Positions 1 to 7,076 of a stretch of 51,840 bases of DNA are shown piece by piece. The translations under genes and the position numbers were made by a program. A model generated the notes under the pieces. It worked only from the letters and a program-made list of their open reading frames with translations, did not search any database and was not told the DNA's origin. Where the stretch lies: the NCBI GenBank assembly GCA_016787295.1, contig JAEUUX010000218.1:1-51840 (forward strand), given 5' to 3'. This stretch comes from Chitinophagales bacterium (GTDB lineage Bacteria > Bacteroidota > Bacteroidia > Chitinophagales > UBA2359). Each line of letters starts with the position of its first letter. Position 1 is the stretch's first letter.

Positions 1-62
1 AATTCGTCACTCTTTGACTTTTTTGCTTTTTGCAATAATTTATTCGTTGCATTTCTTGCCAT
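1..62 (-). CDS. ecoRIM: EcoRI-type adenine-N6 DNA methyltransferase, 5' end only
   Basis: The ATG lies at 62..60 and twenty codons remain before the window edge. They read MARNATNKLL then QKAKKSKSDE, which I recognise as the N-terminus of M.EcoRI with about one change. The family methylates the inner adenine of GAATTC and so protects host DNA from the paired endonuclease. The start lies 9 bases after the stop of the endonuclease gene, and a GAGGG stretch just before the ATG could act as a ribosome binding site. The R-then-M order is that of the classical EcoRI operon. Truncation is by the window edge, so integrity of the enzyme cannot be judged. Confidence 0.85.
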   Translation of the reverse strand, partial: MARNATNKLLQKAKKSKSDE

Positions 63-71
63 AATTGCCCT

Positions 72-908
72 CTATTTAGTCTTAGTTATTTGATTAAACA
101 AATCACTTCCCAACACTTTAAGAGAAGTTTTTGAAATTTCAATCATAATATCAAACATCTCCTTGTTGTTCCACTTTTCTCCTTTTCCTTGCGTGTAAAT
201 AGATGTTGCTTGAAGCATAATTGTCTTGTCCTTATGCTGAACAAATTTATTTTCGCACAAATTGGTGTTAATCGGCATTCCATAATTTGCCGAAGTCAGT
301 CTGTCTAATCTATTTAACATACCTGAGTTGTATTCAAGTGTTACAATTCTTCCGTCAGGTCGTTTAATGGAAATTGTTTCTGTCAAAAAATTTGACCCTT
401 CTAAGAACAAGACGTAAGGAAAGTGAGATTCAGAAAGCATAAAGTTCGCAATTTCTGATATGTTTTTGTGCGACCTTTCAATAGCATTTCCGGCAGCCAT
501 TAAGTCTTGATTGTCTGCTGTGCCAACTTGCAAACCTTTTTTGATGTTTTCAACATCTTTCCCTTGATGTTTGGCTTCCGAAACTAAAACTATTCTCCAT
601 TCTCCATTATCGTCTTTTACTTCAATTATTCCACCATCGGGTTTGATGCTTGAATTGGGAACAAAAAGAGTTTGCCCTAATTCTGGGTCAATTTTCTTTA
701 AGGCTTCGTTTATCTCTTCTTTTCGTATGCTTGTTTTATATTGAAATGTCAATTGCGGATATTCTGCTTGAAGTTGTGTAATTACAAGGTTTGAAATTTG
801 TCCAACAGTCAAGTCGTGCAATTTTGCTTCGTCACCAAAGATGCCTACCACACCTTGCGATTTTTTATGTTGGGTTGTCAACCTTGTTGATTGGTTCTTT
901 TTAGCCAT
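72..908 (-). CDS. ecoRIR: EcoRI-type type II restriction endonuclease
   Basis: The 278-residue product matches E. coli EcoRI (277 residues, recalled from memory) almost collinearly. It cuts G^AATTC as a dimer. With the start at 908, the catalytic residues fall at exactly the EcoRI numbers: D91 (PDGG), E111 and K113 (EAK). Residues known to contact the GAATTC bases are also kept: M137, N141, A142, E144, R145, R200 and R203. An upstream in-frame start at 983 would add 25 residues with no EcoRI counterpart, so I chose the ATG at 908. The cognate methyltransferase starts 9 bases downstream. EcoRI-type genes are scattered across phyla, so transfer is likely. The predicted specificity is GAATTC. 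Confidence 0.95.
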   Translation of the reverse strand: MAKKNQSTRLTTQHKKSQGVVGIFGDEAKLHDLTVGQISNLVITQLQAEYPQLTFQYKTSIRKEEINEALKKIDPELGQTLFVPNSSIKPDGGIIEVKDDNGEWRIVLVSEAKHQGKDVENIKKGLQVGTADNQDLMAAGNAIERSHKNISEIANFMLSESHFPYVLFLEGSNFLTETISIKRPDGRIVTLEYNSGMLNRLDRLTSANYGMPINTNLCENKFVQHKDKTIMLQATSIYTQGKGEKWNNKEMFDIMIEISKTSLKVLGSDLFNQITKTK

Positions 909-1111
909 TTTGTTAACTCTATTTGCAAATTTAGCATTTATTTTTATTTTTTTATGATTGCAGCCAACGGTTGGCACACACATAGAGCGATAGCCTTGTC
1001 GTGTTGTGCAGTGTTGGACGATTTTTGTTTTTATTTGTTAATTGTAATTTCCTCATTCTTAAATATCCAAGCAAAATTTTATCTCACGCAAAAAGTCAAA
1101 GTAATAAGTTT
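909..1111. other. AT-rich spacer upstream of ecoRIR with a short palindrome
   Basis: No supported gene is seen. A 13-base palindrome (GCCAAC, central G, GTTGGC) lies at 963..975, 55 bases upstream of the ecoRIR start. It could be an operator or half of a small hairpin. No controller (C) protein gene is visible. A plus-strand frame across 891-1187 has no recognisable protein character. Confidence 0.3.
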
Positions 1112-1357
1112 TCATAATCGTTTTATAATGTCTATTCTACGAATATTTTTTGCTTCGCCTGTAAAAGTCAAGGTTATTTTATCATAATTTTCTGTCAATG
1201 CTTTACCGTGATAACACACTTCTTTTTTGTCTTTGCTGTGAAATAAGACAATACCTGTTAAAAGTTTGGTATCTTTTATGATAGAATTCCCCACCAACAC
1301 CCACTGATGGGGATATTGCGCTTTTATTTCGGTGATGGTTAATACTTATGGTTGCAT
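1112..1357 (-). pseudogene. Small conserved hypothetical protein interrupted by a stop at codon 4
   Basis: The frame from 1345 to 1112 reads as a compact conserved-looking protein (ITEIKAQYPHQWVLVGN, then GIVLFHSKDKKEV). It resembles a family of about 75-residue hypothetical proteins I recall from Bacteroidota and cyanobacteria. Upstream in the same frame is ATG CAA CCA TAA: the natural-looking start (1357..1355) is followed at codon 4 by a TAA stop (1348..1346). A promoter-like -7 box sits 21 bases upstream of that ATG, which supports it as the original start. Rescue could come only from GTG codons inside the conserved part. I read it as a recent nonsense pseudogene. Function is unknown. Confidence 0.55.
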
Positions 1358-1377
1358 AAATGTTGGTTTTTGGTGGG

Positions 1378-1385
1378 CAAAGTTA
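1378..1385 (-). promoter_or_regulatory. Bacteroidota -7 promoter box (TAACTTTG)
   Basis: On the minus strand this reads TAACTTTG, matching the TAnnTTTG consensus. It lies 21 bases upstream of the ATG at 1357, the usual very short leader. Its upstream side is occupied by a perfect inverted repeat. Confidence 0.55.
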
Positions 1386-1420
1386 CGCCAAATTTTGCGA
1401 AATATTGCAAAATTTGGCGT
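1385..1420. repeat. Perfect 14-bp inverted repeat over the -33 region
   Basis: Arms at 1385..1398 and 1407..1420 (ACGCCAAATTTTGC and its complement) flank an 8-base spacer. Seen from the minus-strand promoter at 1378, the repeat covers roughly -8 to -45. This is where a dimeric repressor would block RNA polymerase, so I read it as a candidate operator. A cruciform or mobile-element end is possible. Confidence 0.45.
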
Positions 1421-1629
1421 GGAATTTTTGGTTTGGGGGGAGACATTTGGTTGAATTATTTGAAAACGGGAAAATAGCTGAGAAGGGCAGGATTGAGCAC
1501 TATTGCCCCACACACAAAGTTTATAGAAAGTACAAAAGCCTAAATTACGCACATTAGCGCACCTTTTCACAAACATAATGTTGGTGGCTGTTTCGGTAGC
1601 TACCTATTTGCTTACAGTTTGGTTACTAC
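1421..1629. other. Intergenic, nothing recognised
   Basis: Short frames on both strands lack protein character. No terminator with a T-tract was seen after the ATPase stop at 1630. Confidence 0.4.
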
Positions 1630-3357
1630 CTATGTTTGTTGATTTTCTATCCTAAACAATTTGTCATTTTGGGAAAGTTCAAGGACAAAAAAATCTTCTT
1701 GATTTAATTCAGTTGGTAATTTATCTTTTAAAATAGACGCAACAAACTGAATATTCCTGTGATTCACAATTTCAGCAATTTTTGATAATTGATTGTCGTG
1801 CATCAATTCTTTTTTGTCATTGAGTAAAAAATGCAAACAAGGGATACTCTCCTCATCAGCGAAAGAAATATAAGCAATATCAAAGGCAGATATTTCACCT
1901 TGTTTTTTTCCTGAACTGAAATTCAGATTAAAGGTGCTAAACTTATATAACTTTTGACCGCTTTTGTCTATTATTATGTCATATTTTACGGCATATTGCT
2001 CACCATATAATTGACCTGAAATTTCTGAAAAATGTTTATTGAACTTGAAAGTTTGGCTTTTAACAGTTTTTTCAAATTCATCAGAAAATAGTGTTTCATC
2101 AATTATATTCAATTGTTCATAGTAATTTTTGACATTTTTTTCAACTTCATTTAATTGTTGTATGATATTTTCATACTCTCCTTTTTGTCGGTATTTTTCG
2201 TTTAGGTTGCTAATTAGTTTTTCCAAGTCCTCAAAAGTATCGCTTTTTGCAATTAAATTTGCAAGTTCCTTTTCTTTTTTCAGAAGTTGCTTTAATTGCT
2301 CTCCTTTATTGTTTATCTCTTTTTCGAGTTGTGGCAACTCTTTTGATATAAACTTAATTTTTTCATTGAGCATTTGATTGTGATACTTTAGCAAATCATC
2401 AAAAGTTTTTTGAATATTATCTACCAACATTGTTGTTTGTATATAGATTTGAAATAGTTCATTCACATCTATATTTGAAATAGAAGCCGCCAATTCCTGC
2501 TCACTTTCCTTGATTAAATCACGTCTTATTTTCAGTTTATTTATCTCGGAAGTAAGTCTATTTATTTGATATTTAACAAGATTTAGATTATCCAAATCCT
2601 GTTCAAAATTTTCATTCAAATTCAAGTCAACCTTCCTTTTATTGAGTTTTTGTATATCCTCCTCAATAAAAGAAAGCATTGTTTCATAAGCATTTTTAGT
2701 TTGATTTTTCTCTAAACGCTTTTGAAAAGTATGTTCTTGTCTGAGTTTGGTTAAAATTTCTTGTTTCTCATTGCCTTGATTGAAATTACAGCCAAACAAA
2801 AACAAGTACAGAGTTTCATACTCTGCATCTGAAGTATATGCATTTAACGTTTTTAACGTATTATTAATACTTTCGTCTCTGAATCTAATGTTATGAGAAA
2901 TTAGTTGCCTTAAACTTGGTTTTTCTGCCTGATGTTCAGGAAATAATAACTTAGTTAATTCCGATTCAAACTCTTTACCCTGAATATTTTGCTCATTTAT
3001 TCGTCTGGTAGCATTTTTTCTTGAAAGAAAATTTCTTTCAATTATTATTTGATTTGCATTTGCATCATCAAGATTTTCAACAAGAATAAGCGTTATAAGA
3101 ATTTTATTGTTTTCTAAAAATTCTTTTACCAAGGGATAGGTTATTTTAGGATTTTCTTGGTCTGTGTAAACAATTTTCCCCTCTGCACCGAAACAAAAAT
3201 CAACTAATTTAAGCACAGTAGTTTTCCCTACATTATTGCCTGTTGAAGTATCTTCTAAATTTATTGTTTCATCAACAATCAAATTAATCCCTTTCCGAAA
3301 AATAATTTCTCGGATAATTTCGTTCTCACTTGCTATGGTTAATGATTTTATGAACAT
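1630..3357 (-). CDS. ABC-three-component system ATPase (DUF2326, SMC/RecF-like)
   Basis: The 575-residue protein has a Walker A motif at residues 40-47 (GNNVGKTT), a long coiled coil at about 205-440, and a C-terminal half ending in a DUF2326-type region (SSGKKQG signature, then LMHDNQL near 500). That is the layout of the ATPase of ABC-three-component (ABC-3C) conflict systems, where an SMC-like ATPase is thought to license an effector. It is the last gene of three: its ATG overlaps the end of the middle-component gene by 10 bases. The region is noticeably AT-rich compared with the core genes further right, which fits horizontal acquisition. The role in phage defence is inferred from the family, not shown. 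Confidence 0.85.
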   Translation of the reverse strand: MFIKSLTIASENEIIREIIFRKGINLIVDETINLEDTSTGNNVGKTTVLKLVDFCFGAEGKIVYTDQENPKITYPLVKEFLENNKILITLILVENLDDANANQIIIERNFLSRKNATRRINEQNIQGKEFESELTKLLFPEHQAEKPSLRQLISHNIRFRDESINNTLKTLNAYTSDAEYETLYLFLFGCNFNQGNEKQEILTKLRQEHTFQKRLEKNQTKNAYETMLSFIEEDIQKLNKRKVDLNLNENFEQDLDNLNLVKYQINRLTSEINKLKIRRDLIKESEQELAASISNIDVNELFQIYIQTTMLVDNIQKTFDDLLKYHNQMLNEKIKFISKELPQLEKEINNKGEQLKQLLKKEKELANLIAKSDTFEDLEKLISNLNEKYRQKGEYENIIQQLNEVEKNVKNYYEQLNIIDETLFSDEFEKTVKSQTFKFNKHFSEISGQLYGEQYAVKYDIIIDKSGQKLYKFSTFNLNFSSGKKQGEISAFDIAYISFADEESIPCLHFLLNDKKELMHDNQLSKIAEIVNHRNIQFVASILKDKLPTELNQEDFFVLELSQNDKLFRIENQQT

Positions 3358-3575
3358 AAATTTACTACTCCTTTATTGTTTAATTCTGCAATATTTGTTA
3401 AAAATAACCAATCCAAACACAAAATGAAAATAGAAAATGACATATTTTTTTTCTTCTTTACGTCTTGATATAAATCAAGAAAATCACTACTGCCCTTGCT
3501 TTGTAAAGACTGCAAGACAAAGGCACTATTGTAGTAGATGGTGTGTTCAGGATGTATGTTATCAGGAATTAGCAT
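3348..3575 (-). CDS. ABC-three-component system middle component
   Basis: The 75-residue product starting MLIPDNIHPEHT matches the small middle component (MC) of ABC-3C systems, including the NMSFSIFILCLDWLF block typical of one MC subfamily. I chose the ATG at 3575; an upstream in-frame ATG would lie deep in the previous gene and adds residues absent from the family. The start overlaps the end of the SMEK gene by 14 bases and the stop overlaps the ATPase start by 10 bases, so the three are probably translationally coupled. MC proteins are thought to bridge ATPase and effector. Confidence 0.8.
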   Translation of the reverse strand: MLIPDNIHPEHTIYYNSAFVLQSLQSKGSSDFLDLYQDVKKKKNMSFSIFILCLDWLFLTNIAELNNKGVVNLCS

Positions 3576-4527
3576 AGTTGTAATTTTCAGGGTTTTTAAA
3601 TATTTTACAACGTATAAAAGCATCTACAAGAATAATATTTACACATAATTCTAATTCATCGATAGGCGTTTTTACAAAATTTGCACTTTGACGTATTTTT
3701 TCGATAATACTATCTTTGATTTTTAAAAACAATTCATCATCTGAAAATTTATTTGATAATATTACGTACTCTTGTCTCACATTTTGTAAAACAGAAATGC
3801 TTTTATTAGCACCTTGTTTATTAAATTCGCTATAAATTTTTTCTAATCTATTATGATGTATTTTATAGTCTTCTATGGTTATTTTTGTAGTTTTCAAACC
3901 ATTGTATGCAATTTTTTTTTCTATTTCAAAAGTCTTAGCATTCAAATCTGAGCTTTCATTTAAATTTTCTTTTGCCAAAATATTAACAATCGTAGTCAAA
4001 TTTGAGTCTAACTTTTCTATATCAGTTTCTTGCCGCAATTCTTTTTTTATAAAATCGTAAATTTCTCTTTGTTTATCAATATCTAATGACAGAATAATAT
4101 TTAAAATTGATATTAATTCGTAAATATCTTTTTTAGGATCAAAATTGATACCATATGGATTTACAAAAGTTTTAGTTCTCAAATTAGCAGCATCTTTCGA
4201 GATACAAATAAACTTAAAATTATAATCAGAATAGTCTTTTAAAATGTCTTTTGTCAATGTACCTTCAATTTTATCTTTCCTGTTGATTGCAGAAACTTGA
4301 ATAAATATTTTGTTTGCCCTATCAATCAAATCAATAGCAGGAGTATTTTGCAATTTAGCATTTTCATTTTCAAGTTTCCAATCAAAAAGCAAATTAAAAA
4401 AATGTAAATAAAAGTTTTCGGAATGAATATTCAAGTCAAGGATATTTAACTTACCTCGTGACTCAACTCTTGTGGCAAGGGTGGTTAATTTTTCTTCAAT
4501 GAAACAAAAATACCAAGAACGATTCAT
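3562..4527 (-). CDS. SMEK-domain effector of an ABC-three-component system
   Basis: The first about 150 residues form a SMEK domain, a restriction-endonuclease-like fold. Visible elements are the SEN motif near residue 36-38, the ID at 65-66 and the IQVSA strand at 76-80, which correspond to the family's acidic and Q-x-(S/T/K) positions. The C-terminal part (about 160-321) is helical and contains the ABC-3C C-terminal region expected to contact the ATPase and middle component. It is the first gene of the operon, with a -7 box at 4763-4770. By family analogy it is the nuclease-like effector, released or activated on infection. A lysine in the final catalytic position is not obvious, so catalysis is uncertain. 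Confidence 0.75.
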   Translation of the reverse strand: MNRSWYFCFIEEKLTTLATRVESRGKLNILDLNIHSENFYLHFFNLLFDWKLENENAKLQNTPAIDLIDRANKIFIQVSAINRKDKIEGTLTKDILKDYSDYNFKFICISKDAANLRTKTFVNPYGINFDPKKDIYELISILNIILSLDIDKQREIYDFIKKELRQETDIEKLDSNLTTIVNILAKENLNESSDLNAKTFEIEKKIAYNGLKTTKITIEDYKIHHNRLEKIYSEFNKQGANKSISVLQNVRQEYVILSNKFSDDELFLKIKDSIIEKIRQSANFVKTPIDELELCVNIILVDAFIRCKIFKNPENYNYANS

Positions 4528-4762
4528 AATTTTGTAGAGTTATGTTTTTATTGTATCTTCTTTAAAATAGTTATTGATTGCTTACTATCCGAACTTCGTT
4601 TGTTTTTGAAAAAAATGTATTTAACTTGTTCAGGTTTGTCGCAGATTTTTAAGGTCTGTATAAGGCTCCGCCGTCGCCAGTAACAGTCGGAGACTACTAC
4701 CGCACTAAAAATTAGGATGGTAATTATAATTGGGCACATAGGACAGCAATTATAATTGGGCG

Positions 4763-4770
4763 CAAAGGTA
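4763..4770 (-). promoter_or_regulatory. -7 promoter box (TACCTTTG) for the ABC-3C operon
   Basis: The minus strand reads TACCTTTG, a consensus Bacteroidota -7 element, with a TTG about 20 bases upstream. The first gene starts at 4527, giving an unusually long leader of about 230 bases that carries the duplicated AATTATAATTGGGC. Confidence 0.5.
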
Positions 4771-4847
4771 CAAACTTCCCCCCAAACAACCAAGTTTTTT
4801 AGTAAAAATTTTTACTTCCCCAATTCCACTCAAACACATAAGCACAA

Positions 4848-4878
4848 AGGCATCATCTAAGCGAATAGATGATGCCCT
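4848..4878 (-). terminator. Hairpin downstream of the Fe-S operon
   Basis: An inverted repeat of about 12 bp (AGGCATCATCTA and its complement) lies about 45 bases after the stop at 4925. The minus-strand side has only a weak T-run, so termination may be partial. Confidence 0.5.
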
Positions 4879-4924
4879 TCTTATAAGTGGGAGTTGGTAA
4901 TATGACCAACAAATTGTAGGAATA

Positions 4925-5725
4925 TTAACCCAAATCCTGCGCCGCCGCAATCAATTCGGCAATATCCATCACTTTGATATTGTCTTGCAGGTCTTTTTCC
5001 TTCACGCCGTCCGTAAGCATCGTATTGCAAAAAGGACAGGCAACTGCCACAAAATCTGCCTTGCTTTCTTGTATGTCTTTGGTGCGTTCTTGGTTGATAC
5101 GGCTTGTGCCTTTTTCGTCTTCCTTGAACATTTGCGAACCTCCTGCTCCACAACACAAACCATTCGTGCGGCAGCGTTTTAGCTCCACCAACTCGGCATC
5201 GAGGGCAGCCAACACTTCGCGCGGTGCTTCATAAACATTGTTAACACGTCCCAAATAGCAAGAATCGTGGTAGCTAATGCGCTTGCCTTTGAACGAACCG
5301 CCGCCTTGCAACTTAATTTTACCTTCATTAATCAATTGTTGTAAAAGCGCTGTGTGGTGAATAACCTCATAGTTGCCGCCCAAATCGGGATATTCATTTT
5401 TGAGGGTGTTGAAACAATGCGGACAAGTCGTCACGATTTTTTTGACACCATAGTTGTTCAAGGTTGCAATATTAGTCAAGGCTTGCATTTGGAACAAAAA
5501 CTCGTTACCTGCTCGGCGCGCGGGGTCGCCTGTGCATAGTTCTTCGGGACCCAAAATGGCAAAACTGATGCCAACATGGTGTAATATCTTGACAAATGCC
5601 TTAGTTACTTTTTGGGCGCGTTGGTCAAAACTGCCTGCACAACCCACCCAAAACAAAATATCGGGCTGTTTGCCTTCAGCTACAAGGTCGGCAAGAAATG
5701 GAACGGAAATGTGTTGGTCGGACAT
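4925..5725 (-). CDS. CCG-domain Fe-S oxidoreductase subunit (HdrB/GlpC-like)
   Basis: The 266-residue soluble protein has two cysteine-rich CCG-type regions: WVGCAGS with TCPHC in the first half, and HDSCYLGR, LCCGAGG and ACPFC in the second. These bind a special Fe-S centre in heterodisulfide-reductase B and glycerol-3-phosphate dehydrogenase C families. It is the last gene of a minus-strand operon that also encodes the membrane-bound ferredoxin partner at 7077-8393, so the pair probably forms a quinone- or thiol-linked electron-transfer complex at the inner membrane. Two nuclease-like genes separate the partners. The physiological substrate is not evident. Confidence 0.85.
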   Translation of the reverse strand: MSDQHISVPFLADLVAEGKQPDILFWVGCAGSFDQRAQKVTKAFVKILHHVGISFAILGPEELCTGDPARRAGNEFLFQMQALTNIATLNNYGVKKIVTTCPHCFNTLKNEYPDLGGNYEVIHHTALLQQLINEGKIKLQGGGSFKGKRISYHDSCYLGRVNNVYEAPREVLAALDAELVELKRCRTNGLCCGAGGSQMFKEDEKGTSRINQERTKDIQESKADFVAVACPFCNTMLTDGVKEKDLQDNIKVMDIAELIAAAQDLG

Positions 5726-5795
5726 ATATCGATATTATTTTTTGCTATATTACAAAATAAAAACAAGCTGAGAGAAGATCAGTAGCAGCAATGGA

Positions 5796-6437
5796 TTAAT
5801 AAGCTATTTGGTGCTTGAGATTCTGAAGAATGTGTATGATTTGCGCTAATTCGTTGGCTTGCGTCGCATCGTAATCTTTACTAAAACAATAATTTTTGTC
5901 GTGTAAAGTCGTAAAATACCAATGTTTTCCCAGCAAATAACAACCATAAATCGGAAATCCATCGGCGTTCAGGTGTTGAGCAATCAACATGGCAGTCAGC
6001 ATTTGACCTTCTGCATCGATAGCAGATTTTTTGCCTTTTTTAAATTCTTGCAAAAAAAAGTAAGGTTTTTGGGGTGTATTAATTCCCAAAGGTGCTGCCA
6101 ATAGCGCATCACAAATCACATAAAGCGGTGTATTTTCGATGGTAGCCGTCAACGGACGTTCATAGAAAAGTTTCATTTTTTTATCCACTTCCATTTTTGA
6201 AAACAAGAATACGATGGACAAAAAGTGCATTTTCAACTCTTCTTCGTTCCATAAATCGCCTTCTAAGCGCAATTTATGACGGCGTTCATCTAAAATTTCA
6301 GGTAATTGATAGCCACTACTTACTGTAACGTTTAACAAGTTGTCCAGAATAGGACAGTCTACGCCTCTTGATAAGCCAAAATGGGTTAGGATTTGGTCTA
6401 AATCGTATTTGGATTTTTTTACGTCGAAAATTTGCAT
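5796..6437 (-). CDS. PD-(D/E)XK nuclease-like protein
   Basis: The 213-residue product shows D110 (VICDALL) and E131-F-K133 (FLQEFKKGK), the spacing of a PD-(D/E)XK nuclease core. A downstream helix carries DAEGQM. I recall similar proteins as lone hypothetical genes in Bacteroidota. It lies between the Uma2 gene and the CCG Fe-S gene on the same strand, with gaps of 27 and 70 bases, so it is probably co-transcribed. It has no signal peptide or membrane segment. Substrate and role are unknown. Confidence 0.6.
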   Translation of the reverse strand: MQIFDVKKSKYDLDQILTHFGLSRGVDCPILDNLLNVTVSSGYQLPEILDERRHKLRLEGDLWNEEELKMHFLSIVFLFSKMEVDKKMKLFYERPLTATIENTPLYVICDALLAAPLGINTPQKPYFFLQEFKKGKKSAIDAEGQMLTAMLIAQHLNADGFPIYGCYLLGKHWYFTTLHDKNYCFSKDYDATQANELAQIIHILQNLKHQIAY

Positions 6438-6464
6438 TGTAGGTGTGTTATATGGTTACAAAAA

Positions 6465-7064
6465 TCAATCTTCTTCAGGCAAAAATACTTCGGAAAGTGG
6501 CATACTTAAGTCGGGAAAAAGTGCCGATGTAATCGTTTCGTTGGCGCTAAAAATTTGCTCTTCATAACGTTCGTTTTCCTGCAAAACACATTGCCAAACA
6601 ATGCGATTATTCGGGTCAACTATCCAATACTCTCGAACGTTGGCGCTGCGATACAACTCTTTTTTCGTCACCATATCCATTTGATAGGAACTCGGCGAAA
6701 TGATTTCGATAATCCAATCGGGCGCACCTACACAACCGCGCTTGTCCAACTTTTGCAGGTCGCACACCACGCAAAGGTCAGGCTGAACAACGGTAAAACT
6801 TTTTTCGGCAGCAGTTTGTGGGTTCTTTTCTAAACGAACGTCAAAAGGTGCGTGAAAAACACGACATTTATGCGTTTTAAAGTAAGTCCACAAATTACCA
6901 TATAAATTGCCACTAATGGCTTGATGCCTCATCGATGGAGCTGACATACGCACCATAATTTTGCCGCGAATAAGTTCTATCCATTCTTGGATTTGCCAAC
7001 TTAAATAATCAGCATAACTATAGTGTCCATTTTGTAGGTCTAATTGGGAGAGTTGTGTTATCAT
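6465..7064 (-). CDS. Uma2-family (DUF820) putative endonuclease
   Basis: The 199-residue protein has the Uma2 pattern: QPDLCVV (D96), GAPDWIIEIISPSS (E120), a lysine pair at about 134-135, and the family's REYWIVDP strand. Uma2 proteins have a PD-(D/E)XK fold, occur as many paralogues in cyanobacteria and some Bacteroidota, and have no settled biological role. The gene starts 12 bases after the stop of the membrane Fe-S gene, so it shares that transcript. Length is normal for the family and the active-site residues appear intact. Confidence 0.85.
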   Translation of the reverse strand: MITQLSQLDLQNGHYSYADYLSWQIQEWIELIRGKIMVRMSAPSMRHQAISGNLYGNLWTYFKTHKCRVFHAPFDVRLEKNPQTAAEKSFTVVQPDLCVVCDLQKLDKRGCVGAPDWIIEIISPSSYQMDMVTKKELYRSANVREYWIVDPNNRIVWQCVLQENERYEEQIFSANETITSALFPDLSMPLSEVFLPEED

Positions 7065-7076
7065 GGCAAAAGTATT

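Larger units (their letters stand above)
4528..4924. other. Intergenic region between the defence operon and the Fe-S operon
   Basis: No gene is supported. The stretch holds a GC-rich patch at about 4664-4695 with CTCCG/CGGAG ends, two direct copies of AATTATAATTGGGC (around 4732 and 4748), a minus-strand promoter box and a hairpin, the last two listed separately. Overlapping short frames at 4548-4950 look like shadows of this patch. Confidence 0.4.

Noticed and set aside
963-975. Integron attC core
   Set aside because: The palindrome does not satisfy the R'' and R' core consensus and no second pair of sites was found.
1360-1576. Overlapping short frames on both strands
   Set aside because: They run through the palindrome and have no protein character on either strand.
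4548-4950. Short minus-strand frames between the ABC-3C and Fe-S operons
   Set aside because: They overlap the promoter, the terminator and the end of the Fe-S gene in other frames and have no start signals.
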